Shown: positions 23,974-32,611 of the stretch, one piece after another
Layout of the letters: each line of letters opens with the position of its first letter
Position numbering within the stretch: position 1 is the first letter of the stretch
Origin: Lentisphaerota bacterium
Lineage (GTDB): Bacteria; Verrucomicrobiota; Kiritimatiellia; CAIQIC01; Lenti-01
Assembly (NCBI GenBank): GCA_012514035.1
Contig: JAAZBB010000017.1
Coordinates: forward strand, 1 to 44,230
DNA: 44,230 nt
Reading direction: 5' to 3'
Notes under the pieces: model-generated
Told to the model about the DNA's origin: nothing
Seen by the model: only the letters and a program-made list of their open reading frames with translations
The model's database searches: none
Made by a program: the position numbers and the translations under genes

Positions 23974-25500
23974 GTGCATTCGGACCAGAGCCATGTGACC
24001 GCGGACATCCTGATTGTCGGCGCCGGCCCGGCGGGGCTGGCCTGCGCCATCCGGTTGGCGCGCGCCGCGACCGAACCCCGCAGCATCATCGTGCTGGAAA
24101 AATCGGCGCACGTCGGCGGCCATCTGCTTTCCGGCGCTGTAATCCGCCCCGAGCCGCTGAAGCGACTGCTCACGCCCGATGAATTTGCCACCCTGCCGCT
24201 GGGTCCGGTGGTGGCGCGGGATTCTTTTCATGCCCTGACGCCCCGCTGCGCCTTCCGGCTGCCGTTTGTCCCGCCCAAAATGCGAATGAAAGGGCTGCCG
24301 CTCGTCTCGGCGTCTGCGCTCGGGCGCGCGCTGGGAAAAATCGCCGCCGACCTGGGCGTGGAAATCCTGACCGCCCAGACCGCCAGCGAAATCGTCTGGG
24401 ATGGCGACCGCGTTGCCGGCGTGGTGAGCGACAACGAAAAGATCCTGGCCGCCACGACGGTCCTGGCCGAGGGCCCGGCGGGACTGCTGACGCGCGATCT
24501 GCTGGCGCGGCATCCGGAGCTGGGCGGAGCGAATCCCCAGACCTACGCCATTGGCTTGAAGGAACTGCTGGAGGTTCCGGAAAATCCGGAGGCCGCCGCG
24601 TCCGTGGCACATACCTTCGGCTATCCCCTCGGCCTGCACGTGTACGGCGGCGGATTCATCTACCACGTGGAGGCCACCCGCGTGGCCCTGGGCCTGGCCC
24701 TGGCCATTGACTACGCGGATCCGGCCGTGGATCCGCACGAGCGGTTCCGGCAATGGAAGCGCCACCCGTTCGTGCAGCGCCACATCGCCGGCGGCAAGGT
24801 CCTGGAATACGGCGCGCGTCTCGTGCCCGAGGGCGGCTGGCATTCGCTGTCCCGCTTCAACGCCCCGGGCGCGCTGGTCATCGGCGATGCGGCCGGCCTG
24901 GTGGACACGATGGAACTGAAGGGCCTGCACCTGGCGGTGGAATCCGGAATGGCCGCGGCGGAGGCCCTGTTGCGCGGCGAACCGATGCGCCCGCAAGACC
25001 TGCCCTCCCTCGCCAGCCTGCGCCGCACCGCGAATTATCGCGCCGCGTTCCGCGGCGGCTTGCCTCTGGGCATGGCCGCCGCCGGCCTGGCCTGGGTGAC
25101 CGGCGGGCGCATCCCGTGGGGCCGCATTCCCCAGCGCAACGATCGCGACTCCCTCCGGCCGCGCCCGGGATTTTCCCCGGTGGCCCGAACGCCCGACAAC
25201 GGCCCGCTCGATCTCGGACTGGATGCCGATTTATACCTGTCGCATCTGCGCATCCGCGAAGGTTCGCAGCACATCGCCATCGGGGACCCGGCCCCCTGCC
25301 GCGAATGCTTTGACCGTTATGCCGCGCCCTGCACGCGCTTCTGCCCCGCCGCCGTCTACGAAGCGGCGGACGAAAAAACCATCCGCATCCGCCCGGAAAA
25401 CTGCGTGCAATGCCGCTGCTGCACCTTGAAATGCCCCTTCGACAACATCCGCTGGCAGACCCCGCTCCACGGCGTCGGCCCGGATTACCGCGAGCTGTGA
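23974..25500 (+). CDS. Electron-transfer-flavoprotein:quinone oxidoreductase-like (FixC/ETF-QO)
   Basis: This ~508-aa flavoprotein starts with the FAD site ILIVGAGPAGLACAIRLARA (~13-32) and VLEKSAHVGGHLLSGAV, continues with YAIGLKELLEVP and GLHVYGGGFIYH, has the second FAD motif ALVIGDAAGLVDTMELKGLH, and ends with a ferredoxin-like tail: CTRFCPAAVYE and CVQCRCCTLKCP followed by NIRWQTP. This is the ETF-QO layout, where an iron-sulfur cluster passes electrons from ETF to quinone. The last motif is a complete CxxCxxCxxxCP. GTG at 23974 is chosen because TATCCT lies 6 nt upstream; GTG at 23995 is possible. No etfAB genes are in the window. Confidence 0.88.
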   Translation: MHSDQSHVTADILIVGAGPAGLACAIRLARAATEPRSIIVLEKSAHVGGHLLSGAVIRPEPLKRLLTPDEFATLPLGPVVARDSFHALTPRCAFRLPFVPPKMRMKGLPLVSASALGRALGKIAADLGVEILTAQTASEIVWDGDRVAGVVSDNEKILAATTVLAEGPAGLLTRDLLARHPELGGANPQTYAIGLKELLEVPENPEAAASVAHTFGYPLGLHVYGGGFIYHVEATRVALGLALAIDYADPAVDPHERFRQWKRHPFVQRHIAGGKVLEYGARLVPEGGWHSLSRFNAPGALVIGDAAGLVDTMELKGLHLAVESGMAAAEALLRGEPMRPQDLPSLASLRRTANYRAAFRGGLPLGMAAAGLAWVTGGRIPWGRIPQRNDRDSLRPRPGFSPVARTPDNGPLDLGLDADLYLSHLRIREGSQHIAIGDPAPCRECFDRYAAPCTRFCPAAVYEAADEKTIRIRPENCVQCRCCTLKCPFDNIRWQTPLHGVGPDYREL

Positions 25501-25528
25501 CCGATGGCCGGTCCGGCGGGTGCCTGGC

Positions 25529-26737
25529 TCAGGCCGGTTCCAGCAGCGACGAAATCAAGTCGCACACCAGCGGCGGAATGCCGGCCGCGGGGATGAATTC
25601 ATCGAACGCGGCAGAGGCGTTGTCCGGCGCGCCCGGATCGAGCGGCCCATCCACCCAGGCGAAGGGCACCGGATCGGAGGTGTGCCCGCGCCGGGCAACC
25701 GGCGTGCGGTGGTCGGTGCAGACAATCAGCCGGTACGGATGACCGGCCGCTTCGAGGGCGGCCCAGACGGGCGCCACCACCTGCCGGTCGAAGTTCTCGA
25801 TGGCCCGGACTTTCTCGGCGGCCAGGCCCTTGTGGCCGCATTCATCGGGCGCTTCCACGTGGACATACACGAAATCCGACCGCCGCAGGCAATCAATGGC
25901 CGCCCGGGCCTTGCCGGCGTAGTCGGTGTCGATCCAACCGGTGGCGCCCGGAACATGGATCACCTCCAGGCCGGCCAGCACAGCCAGGCCGCGGACGAGA
26001 TCCACGGCGGTAATCACGCCGCCCTGCAGGCCGTAGCGCGCCGGATACGGCGGCAGCGACATGGCCTGGCCAAAGCCCCACAGCCAGATCTGGGTCGCCG
26101 GACGCCGGCCCCCCGCCACGCGGGCTTGATTGACCGGATGATCCGCGAACACTCTGCGGGACAGCTCCATCAATGCCCGAGCCTCGTCCTGGCGCGGGCC
26201 CCGGGGCAGATGGTCGGCCACGGACTTTCCGGAAATTTCATGCGGCGGAGTCAGGACCAGGCCGGTGGGCCCGTCCCGCCAGATCAGGAGGTGACGGTAG
26301 CTCACTCCGCCGTGGAATTGCAGTCCGTCGCGCGCAGCGGCGGCGTTGAGGGCGGCGATCAACTCATGGGCTTCGCCGTTGGAGATGTCGCCGGCGGAAT
26401 AATCGAGCATCCGGCCGTCCTGGATGGTGACCAGGTTGGTCCGGTAGGCGACGTCGGCGGGATCGAGCGGGAGGCGCTGGCCGGCGGCTTCGATGGCCGC
26501 CCGGCCGGTGTAGTTTTCCCTGGCGTTGTAGCCCAGCAGGCCCATGTTGGCGACATCGCTGCCGGGGGCCAGTCCGGGGGGCACCGTATGGACCAGTTGG
26601 ACGTGGCCGAGCGCCGCGGCGCGCCGGATGGCCGGAATGCCGGCCGCCTGCAGCGGGGTTCTGCCGCCCAGCTCCGCCACCGGTTCGTCGCCCATGCCAT
26701 CGCCCACCAACACCGCGATTTTACGTTTTACGCTCAT
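25529..26737 (-). CDS. Cofactor-independent phosphoglycerate mutase (archaeal/ApgM type)
   Basis: This 402-aa alkaline-phosphatase-superfamily enzyme interconverts 3- and 2-phosphoglycerate. The N-terminus has VLVGDGMGDEPVAELGGRTP (first metal Asp), then PGLAPGSDVANMGLLGY, which holds the nucleophile Ser (SDVANMGLLG). Later FVYVHVEAPDECGHKG, ENFDRQV and VCTDHRTPVARRGHTSDPVP supply the remaining metal ligands. Length and order match the aPGAM group, not the longer GpmI. A promoter TTGATT, 17 bp, TACGTT lies 11 nt before the ATG. The gene is convergent with ETF-QO and stands alone. Confidence 0.92.
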   Translation of the reverse strand: MSVKRKIAVLVGDGMGDEPVAELGGRTPLQAAGIPAIRRAAALGHVQLVHTVPPGLAPGSDVANMGLLGYNARENYTGRAAIEAAGQRLPLDPADVAYRTNLVTIQDGRMLDYSAGDISNGEAHELIAALNAAAARDGLQFHGGVSYRHLLIWRDGPTGLVLTPPHEISGKSVADHLPRGPRQDEARALMELSRRVFADHPVNQARVAGGRRPATQIWLWGFGQAMSLPPYPARYGLQGGVITAVDLVRGLAVLAGLEVIHVPGATGWIDTDYAGKARAAIDCLRRSDFVYVHVEAPDECGHKGLAAEKVRAIENFDRQVVAPVWAALEAAGHPYRLIVCTDHRTPVARRGHTSDPVPFAWVDGPLDPGAPDNASAAFDEFIPAAGIPPLVCDLISSLLEPA

Positions 26738-26748
26738 CGAAGCCCTAC

Positions 26749-26777
26749 AACGTACCCGACACGCCCCCGAAAATCAA
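26749..26777 (-). promoter_or_regulatory. Promoter of the phosphoglycerate mutase gene
   Basis: On the minus strand, TTGATT (26777-26772) and TACGTT (26754-26749) are 17 bp apart; the ATG at 26737 follows after 11 nt. Confidence 0.5.
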
Positions 26778-27096
26778 CCGAAGCCCGCCTGCCTGGGGCT
26801 GTTCGGTTTTCGCAGCACGCGGCGCATGGCGCGTGTTGGGCTGGTTTCTTTCCGGTGGTTTCACCCCCCGAGTCCGCGCGGGACGGGAGCCCCGCGCTAC
26901 GCGGTCTGTTCTCTGGCCTCTGTCAGCTGGCCCGGCTGTTCCCGGCTGTCCATTCCCGCGAGGGAATCGGGAACCAAGCGGGAACACGGGACACACAGGA
27001 AAACAGGAAAGGAGTTGGCGGGTGGTTGTTGACGCCCCCGGCTCGACAGGCCGGGGTTCGGTTTTTTGTCATTGTTCGGCCCAAATGGCCCGTCAT
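26778..27096. other. Repeat-rich gap with a hairpin
   Basis: No gene is seen here. The stretch has TTCCCGCGAGGGAATCGGGA, CGGGAACACGGGACACACAG and AAAACAGGAAAGG, which look like another dispersed repeat type, and at 27036-27056 a 7-bp hairpin CCCCGGC-TCGACAG-GCCGGGG followed by TTCGGTTTTTT on the plus strand. No plus-strand gene lies upstream that would need it. Confidence 0.5.
27036..27067 (+). terminator. Terminator-like hairpin with T-run
   Basis: Stem CCCCGGC/GCCGGGG, 7-base loop, then TTCGG and six T. It sits 30 bp past the end of the minus-strand nucleotidyltransferase gene, but the T-run is on the plus strand, where no transcript is obvious, so its role is unclear. Confidence 0.35.
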
Positions 27097-27609
27097 TCAT
27101 GACGTCTGCATGATCTCTTCGATAAAAAACTGTGTTTTCGCGGGAATCCTCTCATGTGGATAATATTTGGCCACCGCGTCCACCACTTGTGTTGCGGTGG
27201 TCAAGCCGAGATGCCGCACCAAAAAGCGCACATCGTCCGCGTCCGTGGTGTCATATCGCGCCGCCACACATTTCATCGCCAGCATGAAGTCGGCCGGAGG
27301 AACCCACACGCGCAGATTCGACCATTCCCGAAACAGGTTCCGAGCTGGCACATCGCTAAAAAAGCCTTTGGCGGCATCATTCAGCCAGTCATCCGGCAAT
27401 CCCTTTTTCTGTGCAATGGATTTGGCTGCGTCGCGAATAATCCCTGTCGGCGCGAAAATGGCATCCACATCCCTCGTGCTTTCACGGGCATTGAACACCA
27501 GGCACATCACCGCCCCGCCACACAAACCGATTTCTCCAACAACCCCGCGCGTCTGCAGCTCGTCATTCAGGACAGCCAGCAAGTCCAAAATCTGCTGTTT
27601 ATTCAACAT
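27097..27609 (-). CDS. Nucleotidyltransferase-fold protein, probable toxin partner (DUF6036-like)
   Basis: The 170-aa protein has the minimal nucleotidyltransferase core GEIGLCGGAVMCLVFNARES then TRDVDAIFAP: a Gly-Gly followed by an Asp-x-Asp pair. Residues LAMKCVAARYDTTDADDVRF (~115-134) are characteristic of AbiEii/DUF6036-type proteins. Such proteins often act as toxins that modify tRNA or as related cargo. The start at 27609 lies 2 nt after the upstream small gene's stop. The locus has lower GC and weaker codon bias than its surroundings, suggesting transfer. Toxin function is inferred from family and pairing. Confidence 0.72.
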   Translation of the reverse strand: MLNKQQILDLLAVLNDELQTRGVVGEIGLCGGAVMCLVFNARESTRDVDAIFAPTGIIRDAAKSIAQKKGLPDDWLNDAAKGFFSDVPARNLFREWSNLRVWVPPADFMLAMKCVAARYDTTDADDVRFLVRHLGLTTATQVVDAVAKYYPHERIPAKTQFFIEEIMQTS

Positions 27610-27611
27610 GG

Positions 27612-27929
27612 TCACGCCCTGGCCAAAAAATTGCCCAGCACGAAGATGTTCCGCCGCCGAAAATACACCGGGGACTCCACCAAGGCCGCGGCCTTCAAAT
27701 TCTCGATGCCCGACACAAACCAGGGGTGGGCCAGAGGCGGCACGTTCACAGCCCACGGGGGGGCCGCATCCTGACCACGTTCCGCGGCCAGCGCTTCCAC
27801 CGTCGCCGCCGCCAAGGCCCGCAATCGGGGATCTCCCCGCGTAAATCCAGGCTCCACGCGGGCCGCGTCCAGATTCTGGCGAACGTCGTCAATGAACTGC
27901 TGAATCTGCAGTTTCCAGGAAACATCCAT
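27612..27929 (-). CDS. Small partner of the nucleotidyltransferase (putative antitoxin)
   Basis: This 105-aa protein starts MDVSWKLQIQQFIDDVRQNL and ends WFVSGIENLKAAALVESPVY then FRRRNIFVLGNFLARA. I recall this tail from small genes preceding DUF6036 nucleotidyltransferases but cannot verify it here. It precedes the nucleotidyltransferase by 2 nt. A plausible AT-rich promoter (-10 TATATT at 27957-27952) and GGAAAG ribosome site precede ATG 27929; an upstream ATG at 27980 is less likely. No DNA-binding motif is obvious. Confidence 0.6.
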   Translation of the reverse strand: MDVSWKLQIQQFIDDVRQNLDAARVEPGFTRGDPRLRALAAATVEALAAERGQDAAPPWAVNVPPLAHPWFVSGIENLKAAALVESPVYFRRRNIFVLGNFLARA

Positions 27930-27951
27930 ATCCGTAACTTTCCTGCCAATC

Positions 27952-27957
27952 AATATA
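27952..27957 (-). promoter_or_regulatory. Likely -10 box of the putative toxin/antitoxin pair
   Basis: TATATT on the minus strand in a locally AT-rich stretch (27930-28010), 22 nt before the start codon. The -35 is unclear. The adjacent TTTTCCACG (27973 on) resembles half of the palindrome family but lacks the second arm. Confidence 0.35.
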
Positions 27958-28052
27958 GCACCCGGAATCTGCTTTTCCACGCTGATATTAACCGTGTATT
28001 TTACGCTTTTCGCAGTTGGCTGTATCGATCCCGACCCAAATGGCGTTCAGGC

Positions 28053-28637
28053 TCAGCGGATGCCGTGGGCCAGGGCGGCGATGCTGACGGTCTCCCACCC
28101 CGGCTGGGCGAGGCAGTGTTCCAGGATCAACGCGCTGGCGAAGGCATCGAAGAGCGCATCGTGCCAATCGCGGCCGGGGCAGAACTCCCGCACGCGGGCG
28201 ACCAGCCCCATGGCCTCGCAGACATCGGACAGGGAATAGACGGCCAGATCGGGGCGGACGTGGCGGGCCAGTTTCAGGGTGTCGATCCAGGGTCCGAGCT
28301 GGTGCATCGGCGCCGCCCGCCGGAGGAATTTGCGTTCGGTGCCGACGTTGTGGGCGGCCAGCGGGCGGCCCTCCAGCCAGGGCCGCCAGACGGGCCACAA
28401 ATCAGTGACGGCCGGCGCAACGGCCAGCACCTGGCGGATTTCCGCGTGGCGGCCCGGCGCATAGGGATTGAAGGGGCGACCGGCGGGCACGCGGAGGTAG
28501 CTTTCGTGATAGCGGCCGCTCACGATCCCTGCCTTCATTTCCACCATGCCCACCTGCCAGGGTTCGTCGGGGTGTCCGCGGACGGATCCGGTGGACTCGA
28601 AATCGACGACCGTCAGGATGGCCTCGCGCGCCTTCAT
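28053..28637 (-). CDS. DEDDh-family 3'-5' exonuclease (DnaQ-like)
   Basis: This 194-aa single-domain exonuclease has Exo I LTVVDFESTGS (D12, E14), Exo II LAAHNVGTE (~94-102, where His-Asn is followed by Gly-Thr-Glu instead of the usual Asp) and Exo III WHDALFDAFASA (His and Asp, DEDDh type). It could proofread, mature RNA or degrade DNA; no polymerase partner is present. ATGA overlap with pepF gives the start. Confidence 0.85.
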   Translation of the reverse strand: MKAREAILTVVDFESTGSVRGHPDEPWQVGMVEMKAGIVSGRYHESYLRVPAGRPFNPYAPGRHAEIRQVLAVAPAVTDLWPVWRPWLEGRPLAAHNVGTERKFLRRAAPMHQLGPWIDTLKLARHVRPDLAVYSLSDVCEAMGLVARVREFCPGRDWHDALFDAFASALILEHCLAQPGWETVSIAALAHGIR

Positions 28638-30448
28638 GCCTGGGGCCGCGCGAGGGCGGCCTCCAGTTCGCCGAGCACCCGGCCGAATTCGGCAAAGGCT
28701 TCGTGCAGGACGGCAGGCTCGCGCAGATCCACCCCGGCCGCCGCCACCGCGTCAAGGGGGTCCTGGCTGCCGCCGGAACGCAGCAGGCCCAGATAGGCCT
28801 CCACCCCTTCCCCGCGGCGCAGGCGGCGTGCGAAAACCAGCGCCGCGCAGAAACTCGTGGCGTACTTGTAGACGTAGAAGTCGTAGTAGAAGTGCGGAAT
28901 CCGGCACCACTCGTGGCCGATGGCCGGATGCGCGGCGAAGCCGGAGCCGTAATACTTTTTGTTTAAATCGTAATACTGCGCGCACAGGAATTCAGCGGTC
29001 AGGGGGGTGCCCGCTTCCTCCCAGCGGTGCAGGTCGCGCTCGAACTCGGCGAACATCGTCTGCCGGAAGACCGTGCCCTTGAAGGAATCGCACAGGTGAT
29101 TGAGCAGGTGGGCGCGGATATCCGCGCCTTCCTCGCGCTCCAGCAGGTGATGCGTCAGGAGCAGTTCGTTGACGGTGGAAGCGATCTCCGCCAGGAAGAT
29201 CGGATAGCGCGCGGTGCGGTGGGGCTGCGCGCGGTTCGCCAGCCACGAATGCAGCGAGTGCCCCAGCTCGTGCGCCAGCGTGAAGGCGTCGTCGAGCCGG
29301 TCGTGATGGTTCAACAACAGGTAGGGCGGACTGTCGTAGCAGCCACTGGAATAGGCCCCCGAGCGTTTGCCCTTGTTTTCCAGCCAGTCGATCCAGCGCG
29401 ACGAGAACGCGGTCTGCAGCGCCGCGCCGTAGTCGGCGCCCAGCGGCGCGCAGGCGGCCAACACCCACTCGCGCGCTTCGGCCATCGGCACCTTCCGGGC
29501 GCACGCGGGCACCAGCGGCGCATAGAGGTCGTACATGTCCAGGTCGGCCAGGTTCAGCGCCCGCCGGCGCAGAGCCAGATAGCGGTGGAACAGGGGGAGC
29601 GCGGCGCGCACGGCCGCGATGAGCCCGTCATACACGGCCACGGGCACCTGATCGTCGAACAGCGCAGCCTCCAGGGCGGAAGGGAAATGGCGGACTTCGG
29701 CCAGGTAAACGTGGGCCTTCACCGTCGCCGCCAGCGTGGAGGCCAGGGTGTTCTTCCATTGTCCGTAGGTCGTCAGGAGCGTCTCGAAGGCCGCCCGGCG
29801 CACCCCGCGGTCCCCATGCTCCAGATAGATGCGGTACGTGCCTTCCGTCAGCGGCAACGGAGCCCCCTCCGGCCCCGGAATGTCCGGGAAGGAAAGGTCG
29901 GCATTCGTCAGAAGGCCATAGGTCTGTTCGGAGGCGGACAGCACCTCCGCGCCGCGGGCCAGCAGGGTTTCCTCCGCCGTGGACAGGACGTGCGGCTTGT
30001 TGCGCAGCACCTTCAACAGGGTCCGGCGGCAGTCTGCCAGCCGCGGGTCCGCCAGCCACGCGCGCAGCTCCTCTTCCGGATGCGCCAGCAGTTCCGGGGT
30101 GATCCAGGCGCATTGCGCGGCGATTTCGGCATAGCGGGCGCGGATGCGCGCCTCCCGGGCCTGCGGCTCGGCCTGGGCCGTGTCTTCATCGTGCCGGAGA
30201 TGGGCGTAGGTGTGCAGCCGTTCCAGCAGCCGGTCGAGCTCGGTTTCGGCATCCATAAGACGCAGGACGGATTCCGCCGAAGTCAATTGGCCTTGCATCG
30301 CCAGGACCGGCGCGGCGACTTCGTCCAGCCGCGCGAAATCGGCCTCCCACACTTCGGGCGCGGCATACAGCGGGGAGAGGTCCCACGTCAGATCTTCGGG
30401 CAGGTCGCGGCGGGCGGGAACGGCGGAAGCAGTCGGTGTCGGATTCAT
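28634..30448 (-). CDS. pepF: M3-family oligoendopeptidase F
   Basis: This 604-aa cytoplasmic zinc metallopeptidase cleaves short peptides. The catalytic site TLAHELGHSLHSW (HExxH) is followed by the third ligand Glu in FLAEIASTVNE. N-terminal helical region RRDLPEDLTWDLSPLYAAPE and C-terminal IPHFYYDFYVYKYATSFCAA are typical of the PepF clade. Start 30448 has GGAGGG 8 nt upstream. It is translationally coupled to the exonuclease gene by ATGA. Confidence 0.93.
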   Translation of the reverse strand: MNPTPTASAVPARRDLPEDLTWDLSPLYAAPEVWEADFARLDEVAAPVLAMQGQLTSAESVLRLMDAETELDRLLERLHTYAHLRHDEDTAQAEPQAREARIRARYAEIAAQCAWITPELLAHPEEELRAWLADPRLADCRRTLLKVLRNKPHVLSTAEETLLARGAEVLSASEQTYGLLTNADLSFPDIPGPEGAPLPLTEGTYRIYLEHGDRGVRRAAFETLLTTYGQWKNTLASTLAATVKAHVYLAEVRHFPSALEAALFDDQVPVAVYDGLIAAVRAALPLFHRYLALRRRALNLADLDMYDLYAPLVPACARKVPMAEAREWVLAACAPLGADYGAALQTAFSSRWIDWLENKGKRSGAYSSGCYDSPPYLLLNHHDRLDDAFTLAHELGHSLHSWLANRAQPHRTARYPIFLAEIASTVNELLLTHHLLEREEGADIRAHLLNHLCDSFKGTVFRQTMFAEFERDLHRWEEAGTPLTAEFLCAQYYDLNKKYYGSGFAAHPAIGHEWCRIPHFYYDFYVYKYATSFCAALVFARRLRRGEGVEAYLGLLRSGGSQDPLDAVAAAGVDLREPAVLHEAFAEFGRVLGELEAALARPQA

Positions 30449-30502
30449 GCGCCATACCCTCCACAAAACGAACCCGATCTTCAAGAACAGACATCTTCTC
30501 CT

Positions 30503-30531
30503 TTGGCATTCGTCAGCCCATGCCCTATGCT
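30503..30531 (+). promoter_or_regulatory. Promoter of the AsmA-like gene, leaderless
   Basis: TTGGCA (30503-30508), 17 bp, TATGCT (30526-30531), 6 nt, ATG at 30538, and no ribosome site. One of the best-matching promoters in the window. It lies in the 89-bp divergent gap with pepF. Confidence 0.55.
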
Positions 30532-30537
30532 TGCGGG

Positions 30538-32502
30538 ATGGGAAAAGCGCGCGGATTCATTCTGTGGCTGGCGGCCGTGGCGCTGCTGTTGCTGCTCACC
30601 GCCCACTTCACGCTGCGGCACGCCCTCAACACGCCGAAGTTCAAGGCGGCCGTCACGGGCTTTCTTGCCCGCACCACCGGCCGGACCGCGGACTATGAAC
30701 GGATCGACTACTCGATCCGGCCTGTTTCCCTGATCGTGCGCAACGCCACGCTCACGGAACGGGATGCCGCCCAGCACTTCGCATCGGTGCGCGCCTTTTC
30801 CCTCGTCCTTGACTGGCGTCGCAAGGAGCTGGCCGCGCTGCGCCTGGAGCGCCCGACCCTGCGCATCCGGCAGCGCCCTGACGGCACGTTCAATATTTCG
30901 GACTGGTTTGCCGGACCGCCGCGGACGACTGAGGCCGGCGTCCCTGCCCCCGGGGCACCGCCAACGTCTGGCAGCGCCACTCCGCCCCCGGCATCCAGGC
31001 CAGCCGCGTCCCCGTCACCGTCTTTTTCCCTCCGCCGGGTGGAAATCCACGAGGCCCGGATTGAATTCCTGCGCGAAGCCGCCACGGAAGCCCGGCCGCC
31101 GTTTGTCGTGTCAAACCTGACTGCCCGGCTGCTTGATCCGGGGCAGGACAAGGCCCTGCGGCTTACCGGCAGCGCGCGCATCGGCCGCGCTTCCACGGTG
31201 CAGTTCGACCTGTCGGGTCCCGCCCCCCCCGCCTTCGTCGGGCGACCGGAAGCCTGGCCGCTGGCGCTGCAGGCGCAGCTCGACATCGGCGATTTCGCGG
31301 ATATCCGGCCGTATTTGCCGCCAGGCGCCCGGCCGTTCCACAAGCTGTCGGCCAGGCTGCATGTGCAGGGCGCCCTGGCCGACCGGCTGGATGTGCGGCT
31401 GCATGGCCAGACCTCGCCCGCCTCCGCATCTCATCCGGCCGCGGCCCGCTTCGCGCTCGCCGGAGATGTCGTCTGGCCGGCACCCGAAATCCGTCATCCG
31501 TCCGGGGACGCCCTCCAGCCGGAGAACATGCCGCCCCATCCGGACCCCGGGAAATTGCCCGCCGGAACCATTACGCCGGCCCCCCGGTCGAGGTTGGCCG
31601 CGGCACTGAAAAATCTGCGGGCGTCGTTTTAACTGACCATTCCGGAACTGGTCCATGGCCCGCATCGCCTGGAGAACGGGTCCATCTCTCTCCGGCTGAG
31701 CGACGGCACGCTCGAAATCCCCGCCGCCGCCGGCTCGGTTCATGGCGGCACGATCACGGCACGGGGCCGCATTCCGCTGCTGGCCGGTCCGCCGGCTTGG
31801 CAGCTTGAATGCCTGACCGTGGAGGGGGTGGAGATCGGCCCGATGCTTGCCGCCGGGGATCCCGGACGTTTCGCGGGGGTCTCGGGAACGCTCCATGTGA
31901 CCGGCAACGCGAAGGGCCATGCCCTTGCCAAAACCGGCATCCGCGCAGTGGAAGCCGATGCCCGGGTGCGCATTGACCACCTGCAAACCATCGGAACCGG
32001 CGGATCGCTGATGGACCAGGTCTGGCGGCAACTCGACCATCCTCTGCTATTGCGGCTGGTTCCGCGGTTGAATTCCAAGGTGGCGCAGGCCCGGCAGGCC
32101 GCCGGCAGCGTAACCACCTCCCGCTACGACGAGGCTGCCATGACCCTGTCCTTGCGCAATGGAACGGCCACGCTTTCGGAGGCGCGCCTGGCCATGCCGG
32201 GCTATCGCCTTGATCTGTCCGGCACCATCCGGCCCTGCGATGACCAGCTCGATCTGGCCGCCCGCTTGCTGGCTTCGCCCGCGGAGACGGCGTTGTTGAC
32301 CGGCGGCCAGGATCTCTCGGCCTATCTGCCATATGAAAACGGAGGCCTCGCCATTCCCTTCTTCATCCGCAGTCCTCTGCAAGATCCCCAGATCCGGCCC
32401 GACCTGGATCGCCTGCTGCAAAACGCAGTGGGTGGAGCGACGGTCGAGGATTTGGGCTCCCAACTGATCAAGTCCCTCGGCGTCATTCTCAACAAACCCT
32501 GA
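30538..32502 (+). pseudogene. AsmA-family gene interrupted by one in-frame TAA
   Basis: The first 364 codons (30538-31629) encode a transmembrane anchor (FILWLAAVALLLLLTAHF) and AsmA-type blocks (NTPKFKAAVTGFLARTTGR, DYSIRPVSLIVRNATLTER, LRLERPTLRIRQRPDGTFN). A TAA at 31630-31632 ends this part at LRASF. The same frame then continues without another stop to 32502 with clear AsmA C-terminal sequence: LTIPELVHGPHRLENGSISL directly after the stop, GTITARGRIPLLAG, VEGVEIGPMLAAGDPGRFAG, SGTLHVTGNAKG and LDLSGTIRP. So one base change (for example CAA to TAA) splits a ~654-aa protein. Readthrough, two separate polypeptides, or sequencing error are alternatives to a dead gene. AsmA-like proteins span the envelope and are linked to lipid transport. 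Confidence 0.85.
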
Positions 32503-32536
32503 CGCTCCCGCTCCGGATCCGGCGCCATTTTCAGAT

Positions 32537-32566
32537 TTGACGCCTTACGCCCCGGGGGCCTATTCT
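32537..32566 (+). promoter_or_regulatory. Promoter of the TPR gene
   Basis: TTGACG (32537-32542), 18 bp, TATTCT (32561-32566), with the ATG at 32612 preceded by AAGGAG. This gives a ~40-nt leader, unlike the leaderless genes nearby. Confidence 0.5.
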
Positions 32567-32611
32567 TCACGAATCGCACAGACGCAAAGCCTTTGGCTGA
32601 AGGAGCGCACG

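Noticed and set aside
25520-27163. Long plus-strand frame over the phosphoglycerate mutase
   Set aside because: Antisense to a motif-complete enzyme and runs through repeats beyond it.
27970-27990. TTTTCCACG near the toxin/antitoxin promoter as a family member
   Set aside because: Only one arm is present; no TGGAA follows at the required distance.
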